DNA of 64,000 bases from Icerya purchasi (Eukaryota > Arthropoda > Insecta > Hemiptera > Monophlebidae): contig CM077116.1 of the NCBI GenBank assembly GCA_039619475.1, positions 175,675,863 to 175,739,862 on the forward strand, in the 5' to 3' direction. The notes below the pieces were generated by a model. It saw only the letters and a list, made by a program, of their open reading frames with translations. It made no database searches and was not told where the DNA came from. This document shows positions 49,200 through 61,669 of this stretch, piece after piece. Positions within the stretch are counted from its first letter, which is position 1, and each line of letters opens with the position of its first letter. The translations under genes were made by a program, and so were the position numbers.

Positions 49200-50690
49200 G
49201 TTTAGAAATTTTACATTACCATTAATCAAAAACCTTTCGCAACGCTTCCGATTGTCGAATGTGTGATAGTAACAATCTTTCGAATAACTGCTGAATTTAT
49301 GATACAAATAATCGTTTTAGAAAAAAATTTATGATACGGAATTCGAACATTGTTGTACTGGCGATAAGTAGATATGACAGAAAACTCATGAGTTTTCGTA
49401 ACCATACGCAAAAACGGAAAAAGAAGAAGGATAATGAGTATTTTCGCTAAACTGTGAAATAGCATCTGAAGTTTTCGTGAGCAAAATTCTCGTCGTTTAT
49501 TTCTTCTATCGTAAAAATGCCATGAAAAAATTTGGATTTGCCAATTTTTGACTTCTGACCTTGGAAAATTTTAGTATTCATCGTAGTATAAAACTTTCTT
49601 CAAGGTAAAAAGTGCGTATGTAAATAAACAATTATTTAAAAAAAAAAAATTCAAATATATCCTCTCTTTACTTATCTCCTACGTGCAATATATAATCGGA
49701 TTATGTAAAATTTCGAATAATCAGATACGTCGTTATAAGCTGTTAACGTCCGCTACTGACATACAATGTTTTTAATAAAATTAATAAATAGTAAACGCTA
49801 TAAAACAACACTAGGAGTACTCATCAGAGTGCTGCAACACCATCGTTAACTTCGCACATGACTCACGCACGAGGTTGATTCTCGGGAAAAATGAAATTTA
49901 ACCGATATTTGCATTTTCGTAGACGAAGGAACGATTTAAAGCGAAAGACTTCGTAAAATTTGTATAGACCAATCATTTGCGCTCGAATATTCTTTATGCG
50001 AGCACTTCGCTACGTATGTATTTGCAGCGTGTAGGTATCTGAATTTGTCGCAGTTGAACTTTTCTATTGCGAAACAGAAAAAAAAAAAAAGGTGATATAT
50101 AACCTATTACGGTATCAAAAAATTAATACAGGTAACGTGTATGTGTGCGTGCGTGTGTGTGTGTGTGGGAGGGGGTTCTACCTGTAGCATTAAAAATACT
50201 GGTATCATTTATCTAGCTTTAAACGACACATAGTAGTCGTTGTGTGTCGTTGTTTATTTAAAATGTCCAGTTTTTCTTGGTCAATGCGCAATCGTATTCT
50301 GGTGGCAACTAGATTAGCAAACTTTTCGTTCGTTACCTTCTTCTTTATGTAGTATCTGCGTTTCGGAAGTTTAACAATGACGTTAGCTGATCTGGGTGTA
50401 TCTTTATCGACGTATAACTAAACTGTCTTTTGAGATCCTCTATCCGTATAATTTCCTTATTAGTTTATCCTCCATAATCGGTCGAAGTATTTTGCTTTTT
50501 TTCCCCTATCCAAGAGAGTTTATAGTTTTCTGCTTCGATGCAGTTTAACAATTCCACAGAGGTATTTTTAATTGTGGGAGGACTTCTTTGTTTGCTTTAT
50601 TTTCGGGATCCGTGGAATTTTTAAACGATAAGATACGCCTATTAAGGTAAAGCTCAAAAGTCTTAATATGTTTATTCAAAGTCTGACTCA
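49200..50690. other. Gene-free spacer with (GT)n
   Basis: (GT)n lies at 50150-50167. The 50230-50690 stretch may be the 3' extension of the minus-strand LINE that follows (a minus frame reads NEKFANLVATRIRLRIDQ), but this is uncertain. Confidence 0.35.
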
Positions 50691-50694
50691 TTTT

Positions 50695-51080
50695 GGACAA
50701 TATTCGCATTCATATGGAATACCTAGTGGAATAAATCGAGTCTAAGTCGTAATTCCATATTAATTTTCCAGTGAATAAATTGCCCATCAAACGCTCCTCT
50801 TGCTTACTTAATTCGATTTCTGATTTCTCCTCTTTAGAGTTGCAGTTTTCATGGAAAATTGTACCTAAATACGTGAATGACGTTACCTGTTCCAACTTTT
50901 TACCTTTAACTTTTGTATCGCTTTTTGTATCACATTTGCGTGGTTCTTTAAAAAGAATGTTACCTAAATGAAAGTCTAAATTCTTCACCGTAAACAACGA
51001 TTTTATCATAATTTATAGTCGATTGTTAAGTAGGATCAAACCGTCAACGGCATATCAAATGTTATTATTGAGGTGGGTAT
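50695..51080 (-). mobile_element. LINE reverse transcriptase, distal part, minus strand
   Basis: From about 51050 downward the minus strand reads YAVDGLILLNN, a decayed YADD catalytic box. It then reads KSLFTVKNLDFHLG and EQVTSFTYLGTIFHENCNSK, the YLG motif of the RT thumb. This is the C-terminal continuation of the RT piece at 52575-53470, and the two are separated by about 1.5 kb of unrelated DNA. It is truncated toward 50700. Confidence 0.68.
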
Positions 51081-52610
51081 TGTGGAATTTCGCGCTTTTG
51101 TTTATCCGGACCTAAGGTTAAGCAAAGGGAATTATTTCCGCAGCACCGGAATTTGGCAATAAAATATGAAAACAACGCTCGAATAACCACCGTTGTTGAA
51201 CACAGCGCTTCCAAAACTGCTTTTAATGTTCAACATCTTTAAGATGTTCACGTATATCGTATGTTTAAAAAGCATTTTGAATAATGAAAAATAATGCATC
51301 TATTTTTATTAAAGAAAAAATTCTTTGTATAACGGTTTATTTAATAATATTTGAAAATATGCGGAGTTAGTTTCACACAAATACAATTAAACCCTTCAGT
51401 TTCATTTTTCCTCACAAAATATTATACTTTCAATAAATAACTGTGATATATCTAATAATGTTCACTTACTTTTCAACAATTAAATTTTGACTCTTGCAAT
51501 TTGCCCGGTTAGCTCAACTTTCAAAACAGTTTAACATACTAACTTTCGATTCATATCTTTAATCGTTTTTTAGCTTCGTAACTTCAAAAGAATTATGTTT
51601 TTATGATTTGTGCACTTTTCCACTTGACATAGCGATCTTTAACATTTTTACAAGTTAGCATTTTTAGTTAGATATTTTAATTTAATTTATTTTAATTTTT
51701 AATTTCATGTTATTTATATTAAACAATTATCAGTGTTGACGCTTTTATTTTTACATCCACAACAACGACGATTAAAACGCTCAAATACTTCGGCGGAACT
51801 TTACCGAGCCGTTGTAAAATTATAATGGTTAGTCAATAGTAATTTAAATAATCGGAGATTAATATGATTAAACCGGATAAGGAATTTTGGAATATGGTTC
51901 CGTTACTCCAAATAGCAAACGTTCCATCGAAATTACAAAACGTTCGGAAAAAATTTAGTTTTTCCGGATTTTGGAATTTACAGCGTTCTGATGACTATTG
52001 ACTGTGGATTTCCCTTTTTCAAAGCTTCTTTTATGTACATTTTAATAAGTGTTTTTTGTTTTTTTTATTTTATTTTTTTTCACTAAAATGAAGGCGGGGG
52101 AAATTGATTGGTTATAGGGGGTTAATTTTTTTTAATGTTATGAAAATGTTTTTGAGTTTTTCTATATATTTCAAATTTCGTTTTAAAGGTAGGGGAATTG
52201 TGAATTTTTAAGGGTGTTTTTTAAATTAAATTCCATATTATACGGTCTGGTTTTTTCTTTTTTCCCCTTCTATTTAGAGTCTAGAGTAATCTCGTCTGTA
52301 CCAGAGTTGTACACGTTCCTTAGTGTTTTAATTGTGATACTTATGTGTATAATTTCAAGTTTAAATGTTTAACTGCTCCGGTTTTATTGAAATTTAGTTT
52401 TTATGCGGTTTTTAAACCAGCTTAGTGAAATTATCCGGTAAATTTTCTATACGCTAAATAATTTTTCATTCTTAATTACTTTACCGATTTTATAAAACAA
52501 TTTGTTTTAAAGGTTGTGCGCAATGTCCGTTTTCAGCGGGTGGGCTGTTTAGTGTCTACTTCGTAACTTCGGTTATACCACCCACTGCGTTTTGGGTCCG
52601 GTACGAAATT
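51081..52610. other. About 1.5-kb sequence splitting a LINE RT
   Basis: This AT-rich sequence separates two halves of one RT domain. The outer edges carry a short inverted match (CCGGACCTAA at about 51106 and the complement of TTGGGTCCGG at about 52592), hinting at a DNA transposon insertion. No coding capacity is seen inside. Confidence 0.35.
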
Positions 52611-53470
52611 CTGATGCCCTCATTAATAGTAAAACCTCGTTTGTTTTGACTTTTCCACCATTTTCCTTTAACGCCTCTTTGAAAATTTTAAAAAAAAGTG
52701 GATACAATACAAATCCCCTCCAAACCCCTCTCTTGATGACCGTATCTTCAGACGTTGCGTGATCTATTCCGCCACTACAGCAAAGAGTGCTTATCGACAC
52801 CCCATTTTTCAATTCGGAAACGACATTTTTTTTTTCTATTTTCTTGACATGGTTTGTAAAGTCTCGCATGGACGATCTTTTGAGAAAGACTTTGAGAGCG
52901 TGTAACGTTGGCTGATCAACCGGTAGTCATCGCATTTGTTAGAACATAGCTTTTTTGTTGTAGCTGTGAATGTTGATTTAAGCCAATCAAACATGAACAA
53001 TAGATACCTACTATTAAACATATTAAACATCTAAGTTGGTATTTTTAAAGCAACTCTATTTTGTTCTGCAATAATTCTGAGAACTTGGGCACGAATGCCA
53101 TCAAGACCAACGGCCTTCCCATTATTTTATCGTCTGATTGCGCAACCTACTTCCTCCTTTGTTATTAAAGGTCTATTTTCACTGTGTTCAAGGTGTATCT
53201 GATCGTGATTGGTTTCTGTCATACATAATTTACAAATCCGTAGTTTCTTTTCCGATGAAGCTACGATATTTCCATCAACATTCAAGAGTAGACCAGCGCG
53301 TTAGACATCTTATATCCTATAATCGTTTTTTTTTACCTTCTTAGAAAGATCATGTGTAATTTCTCAATTTCTTCACATTAGTCCAGTAGATCTCTTTAGC
53401 TTTTTTACATAGTCTTCGAATATTTTTTTTTTTAGTCGTTTATATTCTGTTTTATTTTCTTTGGCGACTC
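52575..53470 (-). mobile_element. LINE reverse transcriptase, proximal part, minus strand
   Basis: From about 53435 downward the minus strand reads IRRLCKKAKEIYWTNVKKLR (linker) and PLITKEEVGCAIRR. Next come NGKAVGLDGIRAQVLRII (the G-K-A-G-D-G-I RT fingers motif, about 53125-53070) and KCDDYRLIS (the YRPIS-type motif, about 52940-52915). The end reads IKRGVWRGFVLYPLFFKIF (GV-QG-LSP-LFN motif, about 52735-52680). These motifs appear in the order of LINE RTs. Frameshifts, stops and changed key residues show it is inactive. Confidence 0.75.
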
Positions 53471-53479
53471 TTCTTCTTC

Positions 53480-54760
53480 CCAACTTCATTTAAAATTCAT
53501 CTATTTTCGCTTTTTCAGATATTTCATAGTACCGATGTTCTTTTCTTGTATTTAATTAATTAACTCTTTCCCCATTAAGGACCACCCCGAACTTGTTTCT
53601 TGATTTTTGATTGTCGTCGTGGATATTTAGGAATATGAACGGCGTGATTTTTCTTTACCATCGGCTGGATTTTCTGTTACGATTTACTCCCATAAGGCGC
53701 TGGAGACTCTGATATTCATTAATTCGACTGCTGGGGCATATGTGCCACGAATGAGTTGCAGATAGCCAGCTGTTATAACTTCATTAAAATGCTAAACGGT
53801 CAAGTAAACTTTCTTCCGTTTTCCTATCAGCGTCGTATTGTGAGTTCCAATTTAGCTTTTCATATCAGTGCTGAGTTGAAATGACCACCCCGCAAGAGAT
53901 CGACGTACGGAACTCATGTAGTAATTGTTTCGGTCAGTGGCCTCATGTCCCATTATAAGCTTTAAAAATTCTAGCAACCGTTTCTAATTGATTAGAATTG
54001 CACATACCAGATATATTATCAGTAAAAACAGACATGAAATATCACTCAATACGTTTAACATGACCGGAGTCGAGATTTCATCATTTTGGAATTTAGTGTT
54101 CCGAAAACTAGGTGATTATATATATGTATGTATATATTTTTTTCCTTTGAGAGGAAAAATGATATTAGAATCCTGTGCTATTTTCGGTTGCAAAGAATAT
54201 AATACTTATGATAGGCTTTATATTCATCTTCTTCATACATGTATTAGTTGTATTATTTCCATAGTAAACATGAATACTTCTTCTACGGCATAATTTACTC
54301 GTAAATTTTAGCTGAAACTTTTGATTTCAATGGTACACCAAACAAATTTGTCCTTCGAACAATTAAGATAAAATTGTTTAGAAACTTGTTTCTAGATAAT
54401 CAATAAACTAAATACTAGTCGATGCTGTGGCTATTTTATTTATAATATGGCAGAAGTCTATATTTTTCTGAAATTGGAAGACATGATATATTTTAAATAA
54501 CGTTTCTCTTTCGTAATATGAACCTTGAAATGGGCACACGTATCTAATAAATGAACATAACTGATAAAGGAATACACATTTTTTTGTAATTCATCATGTT
54601 AAATGGAACAAACGTAAAATTTCATCGTAAGGAGCAATATAAACAATATGTCAATTCCGAATAAAATCTGCATCAAAAATCAACTTTATGCTCAGATAAT
54701 TACTTGTTCTTTCTAACATCTCATGATTCATAATAATAAATATTTCTCTTCCCATATATA
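53480..54760. other. Gene-free AT-rich spacer
   Basis: The 53988-54293 frame has no recognisable domain. Part of 53480-53600 may be further LINE remnant. Confidence 0.35.
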
Positions 54761-54761
54761 T

Positions 54762-55128
54762 CAGGCCCGTGTCCAGAATTTTGAAAAAATTTTCTTCACA
54801 TATTTATTTTATAAATAACAATACACTTTTCACTAATATTCATACTATTAATAATTTCTATTGTTTTGATTTATATATTAATAATTTACATAAACGAATT
54901 ACCGTATAAACATTAATATGTTATTGATTATAACTGTAATAAAAATTTTTGCATAAAACATTAATGAAGTACCTAAAATATGGAGCCTACTTTTTTTTTT
55001 TAAAGGTAAGAATACCCTAAAAAGTCATTAATATTTATTTTAAATTTTTCATTTTTTTCATTTTTTTGTATATTTATGATAACTATTTCAGTTCTCGCGG
55101 GAAGGGAATCCCCGTGGAAACGGCCTTG
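54762..55128. mobile_element. hAT-like MITE candidate, 367 bp
   Basis: The left end is CAGGCCCGTGTCCAGAATTT. The right end, on the minus strand, is CAAGGCCGTTTCCACGGGGA. The first 14 bases match at 11 positions. The ends resemble the CAGGGGCGTAGCCAGAATTTTG ends of hAT elements. Eight-base flanks (ATATATAT and ATGTATAT) match at seven positions, the hAT target-duplication length, but both are simple TA sequence and so weak evidence. There is no coding capacity. Confidence 0.5.
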
Positions 55129-55129
55129 A

Positions 55130-56010
55130 TGTATATATATATATATATATATAAATGTATACGCGTCATGCAAGAAAATTGGCAGTAAATAGCTTCAGAT
55201 ACCAAACATACAAAATTAGTAGTTTTATCTCTGCTTAAAGCGAAAGATTAATAATATCAATCTGTTACTGTTCCTTAAATTGATCTGCTCAAATTTTTAA
55301 AATCCGATAAAAACCTTGTACATGTTTAATCTGTGAAGTAAGTGGGCGTGGAGCTCAGTTAAGGAAAATCGAAATTACTCACTAATGCAACATTTATATT
55401 ATTAAATTTAATAGAATTAGGATGATAAATATTCTGATAGAACCTGTCATTTTTTCAGGGATGATATATGTATATATAATTTAAATGGATGAAGAATACA
55501 TTTTAATATAAGCCAAAAAAAACAAATAAAAAATTATTCATACATATAAATAAATCAGGATAATCCTAACATATAAAACAAAAAATTCTCGAACCAATTC
55601 ACAGTCGTCAAAACTGTCATTACTTTAAGCAAATTCTGTAAATATTTGAATGGTTCATTATTTTCAAGTAAAATAGTAGAACGGATTCCCCGTACCTCGC
55701 TGACAGTCCTAACAAAAACGAAGAAAGTAGGGTTTATTTTAGATTTTTTAAAATAAAATTATCTGAATTTTTAGTTTACGGAGATGTAATTTTAGAGGCT
55801 TGGCAAGGTATTGGAAAACGTTTGACAAACATAACTGGGATCATAATAGGATAACTTCAGAAAAAAAAAAAATCAAAAAAGAGAATAGACAGTTGGCAAT
55901 CAAAGAATTTAAGGAAATTTATTTCTCCAAAAATGGTCAGTTCTATTAAATTTTTTTGAATTTTCTAATTGAAATATTCAACTTTTTTCTTTAACTCCGA
56001 TTCCACATAA
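55130..56010. other. Gene-free AT-rich spacer
   Basis: (TA)n lies at about 55133-55151. No genes seen. Confidence 0.4.
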
Positions 56011-56022
56011 AATATATGCGTG

Positions 56023-56024
<2 letters not shown>

Positions 56025-56068
<44 letters not shown>

Positions 56069-56157
56069 TACATGTATATATACATACAAATACATATACA
56101 AATACAAATACAAATACATTTATATATACATGTATATACGTATATATATATATATAA
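56025..56157. repeat. Compound (TA)/(ACAAAT)/(TATACG) low-complexity tract
   Basis: Alternating TA runs surround a block of ATACAAATAC-type units at about 56085-56117. Confidence 0.85.
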
Positions 56158-56159
56158 TA

Positions 56160-58340
56160 TAAGTATGTATGTTGAGAGATTCAGCTGTTCTCATTGGCCG
56201 ACAATAATGAAATAGCAGTTTTTTAACGTAAATTATTTTAAATGCTAATTTATGTAAGTATGCGTGTTTTTTTTTTAAATTTTTTTTCACCAGTAAAACC
56301 AAAAAAAGTTAGAATAGAACGATTCCCTCAACCACCAGTTGACAGTGGTGTTGGTTTTCAAATGCGGTAAGCCTATATCTTGCGTGTCCAAGAACTTGCA
56401 GCAATATCATTGGAAATGAGAAATTTCCAAAGCTTCTAAATTTTTATTGGCTTCCTTAGTGAAAAGTTGTAGGAAGAGCTTTAGGATTTTTAATACTCGA
56501 CAGCAGGAGATACCTTTATTTGGTTCGGGACTTCGTAAATTTAAAAAAGGTACTTGAAAATTTTTAGGCTTACGAGAATTAACATGGAAAGAGTAATGAA
56601 ACGAATAATGATTTTCCATTTCAAACGATCCAACGAATTTCAGGGTGAAAAAGGAACGCAAACTCCTTTGTAATGTTAGAAAACTATTTGGACGATACCA
56701 GTTTGAATTAATCCGTCCGAAAACCAAGTCGGATTTTTTCTTCTGTTTTTAGAATTACTATAAACGCCGATCTCTCTGAAGTTAAACAGTTAGTCTGAAG
56801 GCAGCGGTGATGCGGATCTCCCACGATGTAAGAAATAATATATTTACTTAGGAGAAAACTTACGGAAGTAGTTGATAAAAGTAAAATTTGTGAAAGTTTT
56901 TCACTGTCAATAACGAGAGGATTAAAACACACTTTTGTTGACAAAATTACATTTTATACGGTGGAAGGAAAATTTGGAAAAATTGTACAAGAGTGTTTCT
57001 ATATTGGAAAACGAGAAAAAAACTTTTTCTATTTTAAGTTGTTGAATATCATTTTCTTTGGATTCCCTCCACCAACAAAAAAAAAAAAAAAGCTCTTAAT
57101 TTTGATAATATTATTTAATATCAGTGAAAAAATATTGAGGGCGCAGAATTTTGATTTCAGACAAAGTAACTCGCATTATTCAACTCTTGTGCATCTCATC
57201 CTATAAACTCGATTATTAAAAAATTGACGTTTGGAAAAAGTATTTTGTTTTTAAAATTGTATAATTTACATGTAATATGCGTTTTCCGTAACGAACGCAG
57301 AATAGTTTTTTTATTCAGGGAAAAAAAAAATACTCGAATGTATATAAATATATATACACGTATACACACATATGATCTAGGGGTAGTATTAAAAAAGAAC
57401 TTATGAAAACCTATTACAAAACATTTAACTGAACCATAATAGAAATTGCCACACGAGTCATGATTTTTTTTTTTTTTTCAAGAATGATATAGTATGTTAA
57501 AATTTCCGTTCTGTAAAAATTATAGATGAACCGTCATCTGAGAGTCTAGTTGGTGTCATCTCTATGGCAAGGTCCGAAAAATTGAGTTTACATATGTACG
57601 TATATTTAACTGTTAGAAGTCGATATTCCAGCCGTTATAACCGTAAAAGATTGTTGGTACTTAAAATGTTTGTCGGTGGGACTCTCTTTCGTGGAAACGC
57701 TACATCTTATAATATTACGGTATGAAGTGAGGCGAACAGTTTTGTTATTGTATAGGCTAAAAACCACACGGTAACATTTCGTGCTGTTATGGAAGTATTA
57801 TGATCCTGGAAAACATTTATGCTACGCAAATCCACAAAAGGAAAACAAAATGATACAAACAAACGCGGTTCGTGAAAAATATTATTCTCTCGCAAACATA
57901 GAAGTGTGAGCAAATGGCGTTGTTTTTCTCTGAATCATGCCAGTAAAACAACAGATAAAAATGTCGGAAATTTCCATTATCCTAAACCATAAATTATAGA
58001 CACTCTAATCTACACTATCCGCCCCGCACGTGATATCTGAACGCGGCGGAAAAGTGTCTCTGCTCAGAATACGAGGATAAAGAACAAACCGTGTTCGGTT
58101 AAAATACGTTATACTTTTATTGGATGCTACTCGAGTTTAGCTGAACATGGCAGCAGAGAAATTTGAAGAAGATTAATTTTCACTGAATTTAAAAGTAGGC
58201 AATATAGATGAACGATTTTAACAGAAATGCCGCAGGTAAACATAAAAGTGCAATACAATATACGAATATTCTGTTGGTTAACTGGTTAATAAAATGAAAA
58301 AATGAATAATTATAATGATAAGCATTTAAATTGAATATAA
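56160..58340. other. Gene-free AT-rich region
   Basis: Minus frames at 56407-56727 (106 codons) and 56708-56944 (78 codons) lie close together, have mixed composition and might be a decayed transposon ORF, but no motif identifies a family. Poly-T lies at about 57468-57479. Confidence 0.3.
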
Positions 58341-58344
58341 CCTA

Positions 58345-58600
58345 TTCGAATGTTCAGCACTCTCTAACGAACGCTCTATTCTTTACACCCAACTTTTAGT
58401 TTTGGGTCTTCCTACTCCCTTTAACGCTACCTATATTCTTTCCTTCCCATTGCCTTCAGTTATCCCATTACTACTGTCCTTTGTCCTCTCCATTTCTGAC
58501 CGCCTGGTTATTTAGTTATAACTGTTAATTTTTCATGTTGTTGGGTCAAGGCCGCTGGCGCGCCCAGGGTAGGAATAAAAAAAAAAAAAAAAAAAAATTG
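58345..58600 (+). mobile_element. RNase H-bearing LINE family, 3' end copy 4
   Basis: It reads LSNERSILYTQL then LVLGLPTPF, equivalent to LATERSGFYAQ and FGLPAPF in the 27-kb copy. About 150 bp of 3' sequence and a poly-A tail (about 58578-58599) follow. It is 5'-truncated. Confidence 0.6.
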
Positions 58601-59119
58601 AATATAAACGGATCTGATAGAAAAATTTTTGAGTTGATAATATTGAAAATTACTTGCGCCGGATTAATAGACGAGCCTGAATAAATTCAAAAAACAAAAA
58701 AAAAATACCGTCTTTTGTGCTTCTTCCATCTGCTTTTATCTTTATAAATTACGTGGCCTAATTAATTTGAGCGAGCTATAGAACTGGCCTTTCTGTTTCT
58801 TTAGCGACGATTTATTCATTTATTATGTCATCCAGAGAAGTTATCCTGTACATTCGAGTAGTCTACGGCTACGTTGTTAATCGTCCCTTGATTTGGACCT
58901 TATGTCGTTTCTTTTGTCTGTTTCGAAACTTTATGGTCTGTCCACGGTTCTTGCTCAGATCCTTAGTCTCTATACTATATTGTCGTGTTCTGTATAGTGT
59001 GTGCGTGTACGCTGGGGTATGTGTGTGTTGGCATGTGTGCAAATGATAATTATATTGGTAACCTGCACTGAACCGTTGGTCGCTGCAAAATCAGATACGT
59101 TCCGGGTTTATCAACCGAT

Positions 59120-59180
59120 ATATGTAACGAAAAAATGCCCCAAAAAATGTTCTAATTTTATGTAACGTTTGTTATATGTT
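59120..59180 (+). repeat. TA-associated repeat, copy D (fragment)
   Basis: It holds the AATTTTATGTAACGTTTGTT block shared with copies B and C, again adjoining TA-rich DNA. Confidence 0.5.
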
Positions 59181-59339
59181 TATATATACATATATGTATA
59201 TAAAATAAGCATAAATTTTTTTGAAATTTGTAGTGGTAGCTTGAGTAACGCTTGCTGGTACATTCTGATTTTGAGTATAGGCGTCATTCATTAATCTACG
59301 ATATTAAAAAGAAATCTTGCCAGCTAATCAACAATAACA

Positions 59340-60180
59340 TTACGGTTAAATTTTGCTGAGTTTTCGGTCATTGTAGTATTGATGGGAATGAGCCGATAAA
59401 TTATGCGGCCAAGGGGATGGGTGTCGATGGGACGTCATTCCCGTTTATACCTTTTTCACATGTAAAGCTAAAGAGAACGTAAATAATGATTGGTTTAATC
59501 TATTATCGAAATGCTGTACGAGGAGTTTTTACAGAAATTTCACATAAGCCTTGGTTCTACAATATCCTGGCAGAAATAGCGAACCGTACGATGCGGAGGT
59601 TCGTCATCACGATCTAAGAATTGCAAGTAGGACATACAAAATTAAGCTGAGAATACGATTGTTTTACGCATATTTCTGTAAACTATCGCGATAGCGTCAA
59701 TCACTTTTTATTTAATTCTGGAGAACGTTTTTTTTGTCAATGGTTCAACAAAGTTGGAACACCAGCTGCTCGCCGCCTACCCTATAAGCTTCTGTTTTTT
59801 TTTTGAGAAAACTTTAAAAATTTCGGTGGTTGCGTGACTGTATTCAATTTTTTCACCAAGTTAAACTGATTTGCTTAGGCTGATTGGACGATGAAAACAG
59901 TGAAAATACAGAAAAAGAGTAGTGGGGTTACTCTGTTCGCAAACCTTTAATCCGTCCACGCTCGCGTTATTTGAATTATCGTAACTGAATGGTCAATTCT
60001 CTTAGCTGAATATTCTCTCTTCTATCATTATATTCTGACTCCGGATCTTGCCGCTTCTCATAACGATTCTTTCCCATTTCTACCGGTAGTTCTTTTATTA
60101 GATGTTCCTTTACCTGTTTCGCCTTACAATATGTAAAATAGCTTCCTTTGCCGCTGATGACCTTCATTAACCTTTTAAAA
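59340..60180 (+). mobile_element. RNase H-bearing LINE family, copy 5 (plus strand)
   Basis: At 59350-59430 the frame reads GHCSIDGNEPINYAAKGMG, a clear RNase H C-terminal motif (H-G-I-GNE-AD-AAK). About 59600-59640 gives HHDLRIASRTYK, like the RLRIGHTR segment that follows in these LINEs. The 60000-60165 part is the same 3' region as the opposed copy at 60425-60540. Stops interrupt throughout. The two parts (59.3-59.8 and 60.0-60.2) could belong to separate insertions. Confidence 0.6.
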
Positions 60181-60278
60181 AGAAACAATCGAATTCCCGT
60201 TGTCAGAACAAAGTTGTCGTGTAATAAAACTACCATCCTTGAAAAGTTTCGACATATTTAATTCAAGCCGAATAAGCA

Positions 60279-60299
60279 TATATATATATATATATATAT
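60279..60299. repeat. (AT)n microsatellite
   Basis: It lies in the spacer between two opposed LINE copies. Confidence 0.9.
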
Positions 60300-60399
60300 C
60301 TTTAATGGTTTAAATTAAGGCGCTTTTTGAATTTCTACCCATATCGTTTGATTATTACGCGACAATTTTTTTTTTAACAACGGGATTTCGGTTGTTTCT

Positions 60400-61660
60400 T
60401 TTTAGAGTTGAGGGCTAACGAAGGGCATTAGCCCAGTAACAAAGGACGCTATTTTACATATTGTAAGGGGAAACAAGAAGCGGGAAGATCCGGAGTCAGA
60501 ATATGATGATAGAAGAGAGAATGTTTCAGTTGAGAGAATCGCGCATTCAAAGAGAACATGATTAGGATCGCCGATAAATAAATCAGAGTTATGCAAAAGA
60601 TAGATAAATGTGTGAAGAAAAACGAAATTGGAAGGGAATAACCGAGAACGTGGAACAGGAACTAGATCAGGTAGTGCGAGGAAAGATTAGAGACAAAGAA
60701 AGGGTAAATAGTAAAGCAGACTCTATAATGGTAGAAAAAAGGTGAGAATTGCAAGTTCCGGGCAGGGAATTTATCTGGAAATTGACTGCTAAAAACGTCT
60801 GAGCGAGCAATAGCGTTCCGGTAATGATATTTCTTTCAGTGCTATAGTGACCGGGAGAATGCACAAGAGGTTAATAAAGTTAGAACGAAAATTAAAAAAC
60901 AGTTTGACAGTAGTGAAACGAATTAAAAGAACGAAATACTGCTGGATGAATTTCAAATGTAGAAAAGTTGAAAAAGACAGCGTACAAAATAGCGATCAAC
61001 TTAGCTGTAAATATGGAGTAAAAGAAGAATAGTCTGAAGGATTTAGGATGAAGAAAGAGAGAAGCTGGTGAACGCACTAATCACATCCTCGCCATTTTTA
61101 AAAGTGTCGGTAAAGATTACGGAGTGAAAAGGGAATGAAGAGTTTACCGTGTGATAGACTTTGTTTCGGATAAAATTATGTAGAAAAAACTTGGCATAAT
61201 ACTCGAAAGAAAAGAAATCAATAGGAAAATTATTAAAATCACATGAAAAATAAGGAAAATTATTACGTGAAAAAAAAGGGGCGGGGGGGGGGGGACAAGT
61301 AAACTCGAGCAGCTGAATGGGATAAGATGATGATTTTTTACAAAGAACAACGTACCAAAACAGTATTTAATGAAAAGACAGGTTAGAGGTGGTAATTTCA
61401 TTCCTAAGAGGACGGGAAGATGCTTGATTAGAAAAAGGATAGTTAAGGTGGAATTGTGCGTCGTACATTATGAGAATGATTATTGACGTTGAATTGTAAT
61501 AGAAAAAATAGAGTTTTCAGAACTACAAGTTAAAGGCGGAGACGGGGTTATTTTGGATTCTGTCGAGTTTGGAAGGAAGCGCTTTAGAAGAATTACGATA
61601 AATGAAGCAACAGGAGTCGAATCTGGATCAGATACTTTTAAAGGATTAGAGTTATTAGCA
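60400..61660 (-). mobile_element. RNase H-bearing LINE family, copy 6 (minus strand)
   Basis: On the minus strand 61665-61480 may be the N-terminal RNase H region (weak). Around 60825-60720 a GNAIARSDVFSS-like segment (from GNE-ADS) appears, then linker sequence. From 60580 down it reads DPNHVLFECAILSTETFSLL, the conserved Cys-bearing end. The 3' part is nearly the inverted duplicate of 60000-60165. Many stops and frameshifts are present. Confidence 0.55.
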
Positions 61661-61669
61661 TTCATTTGA

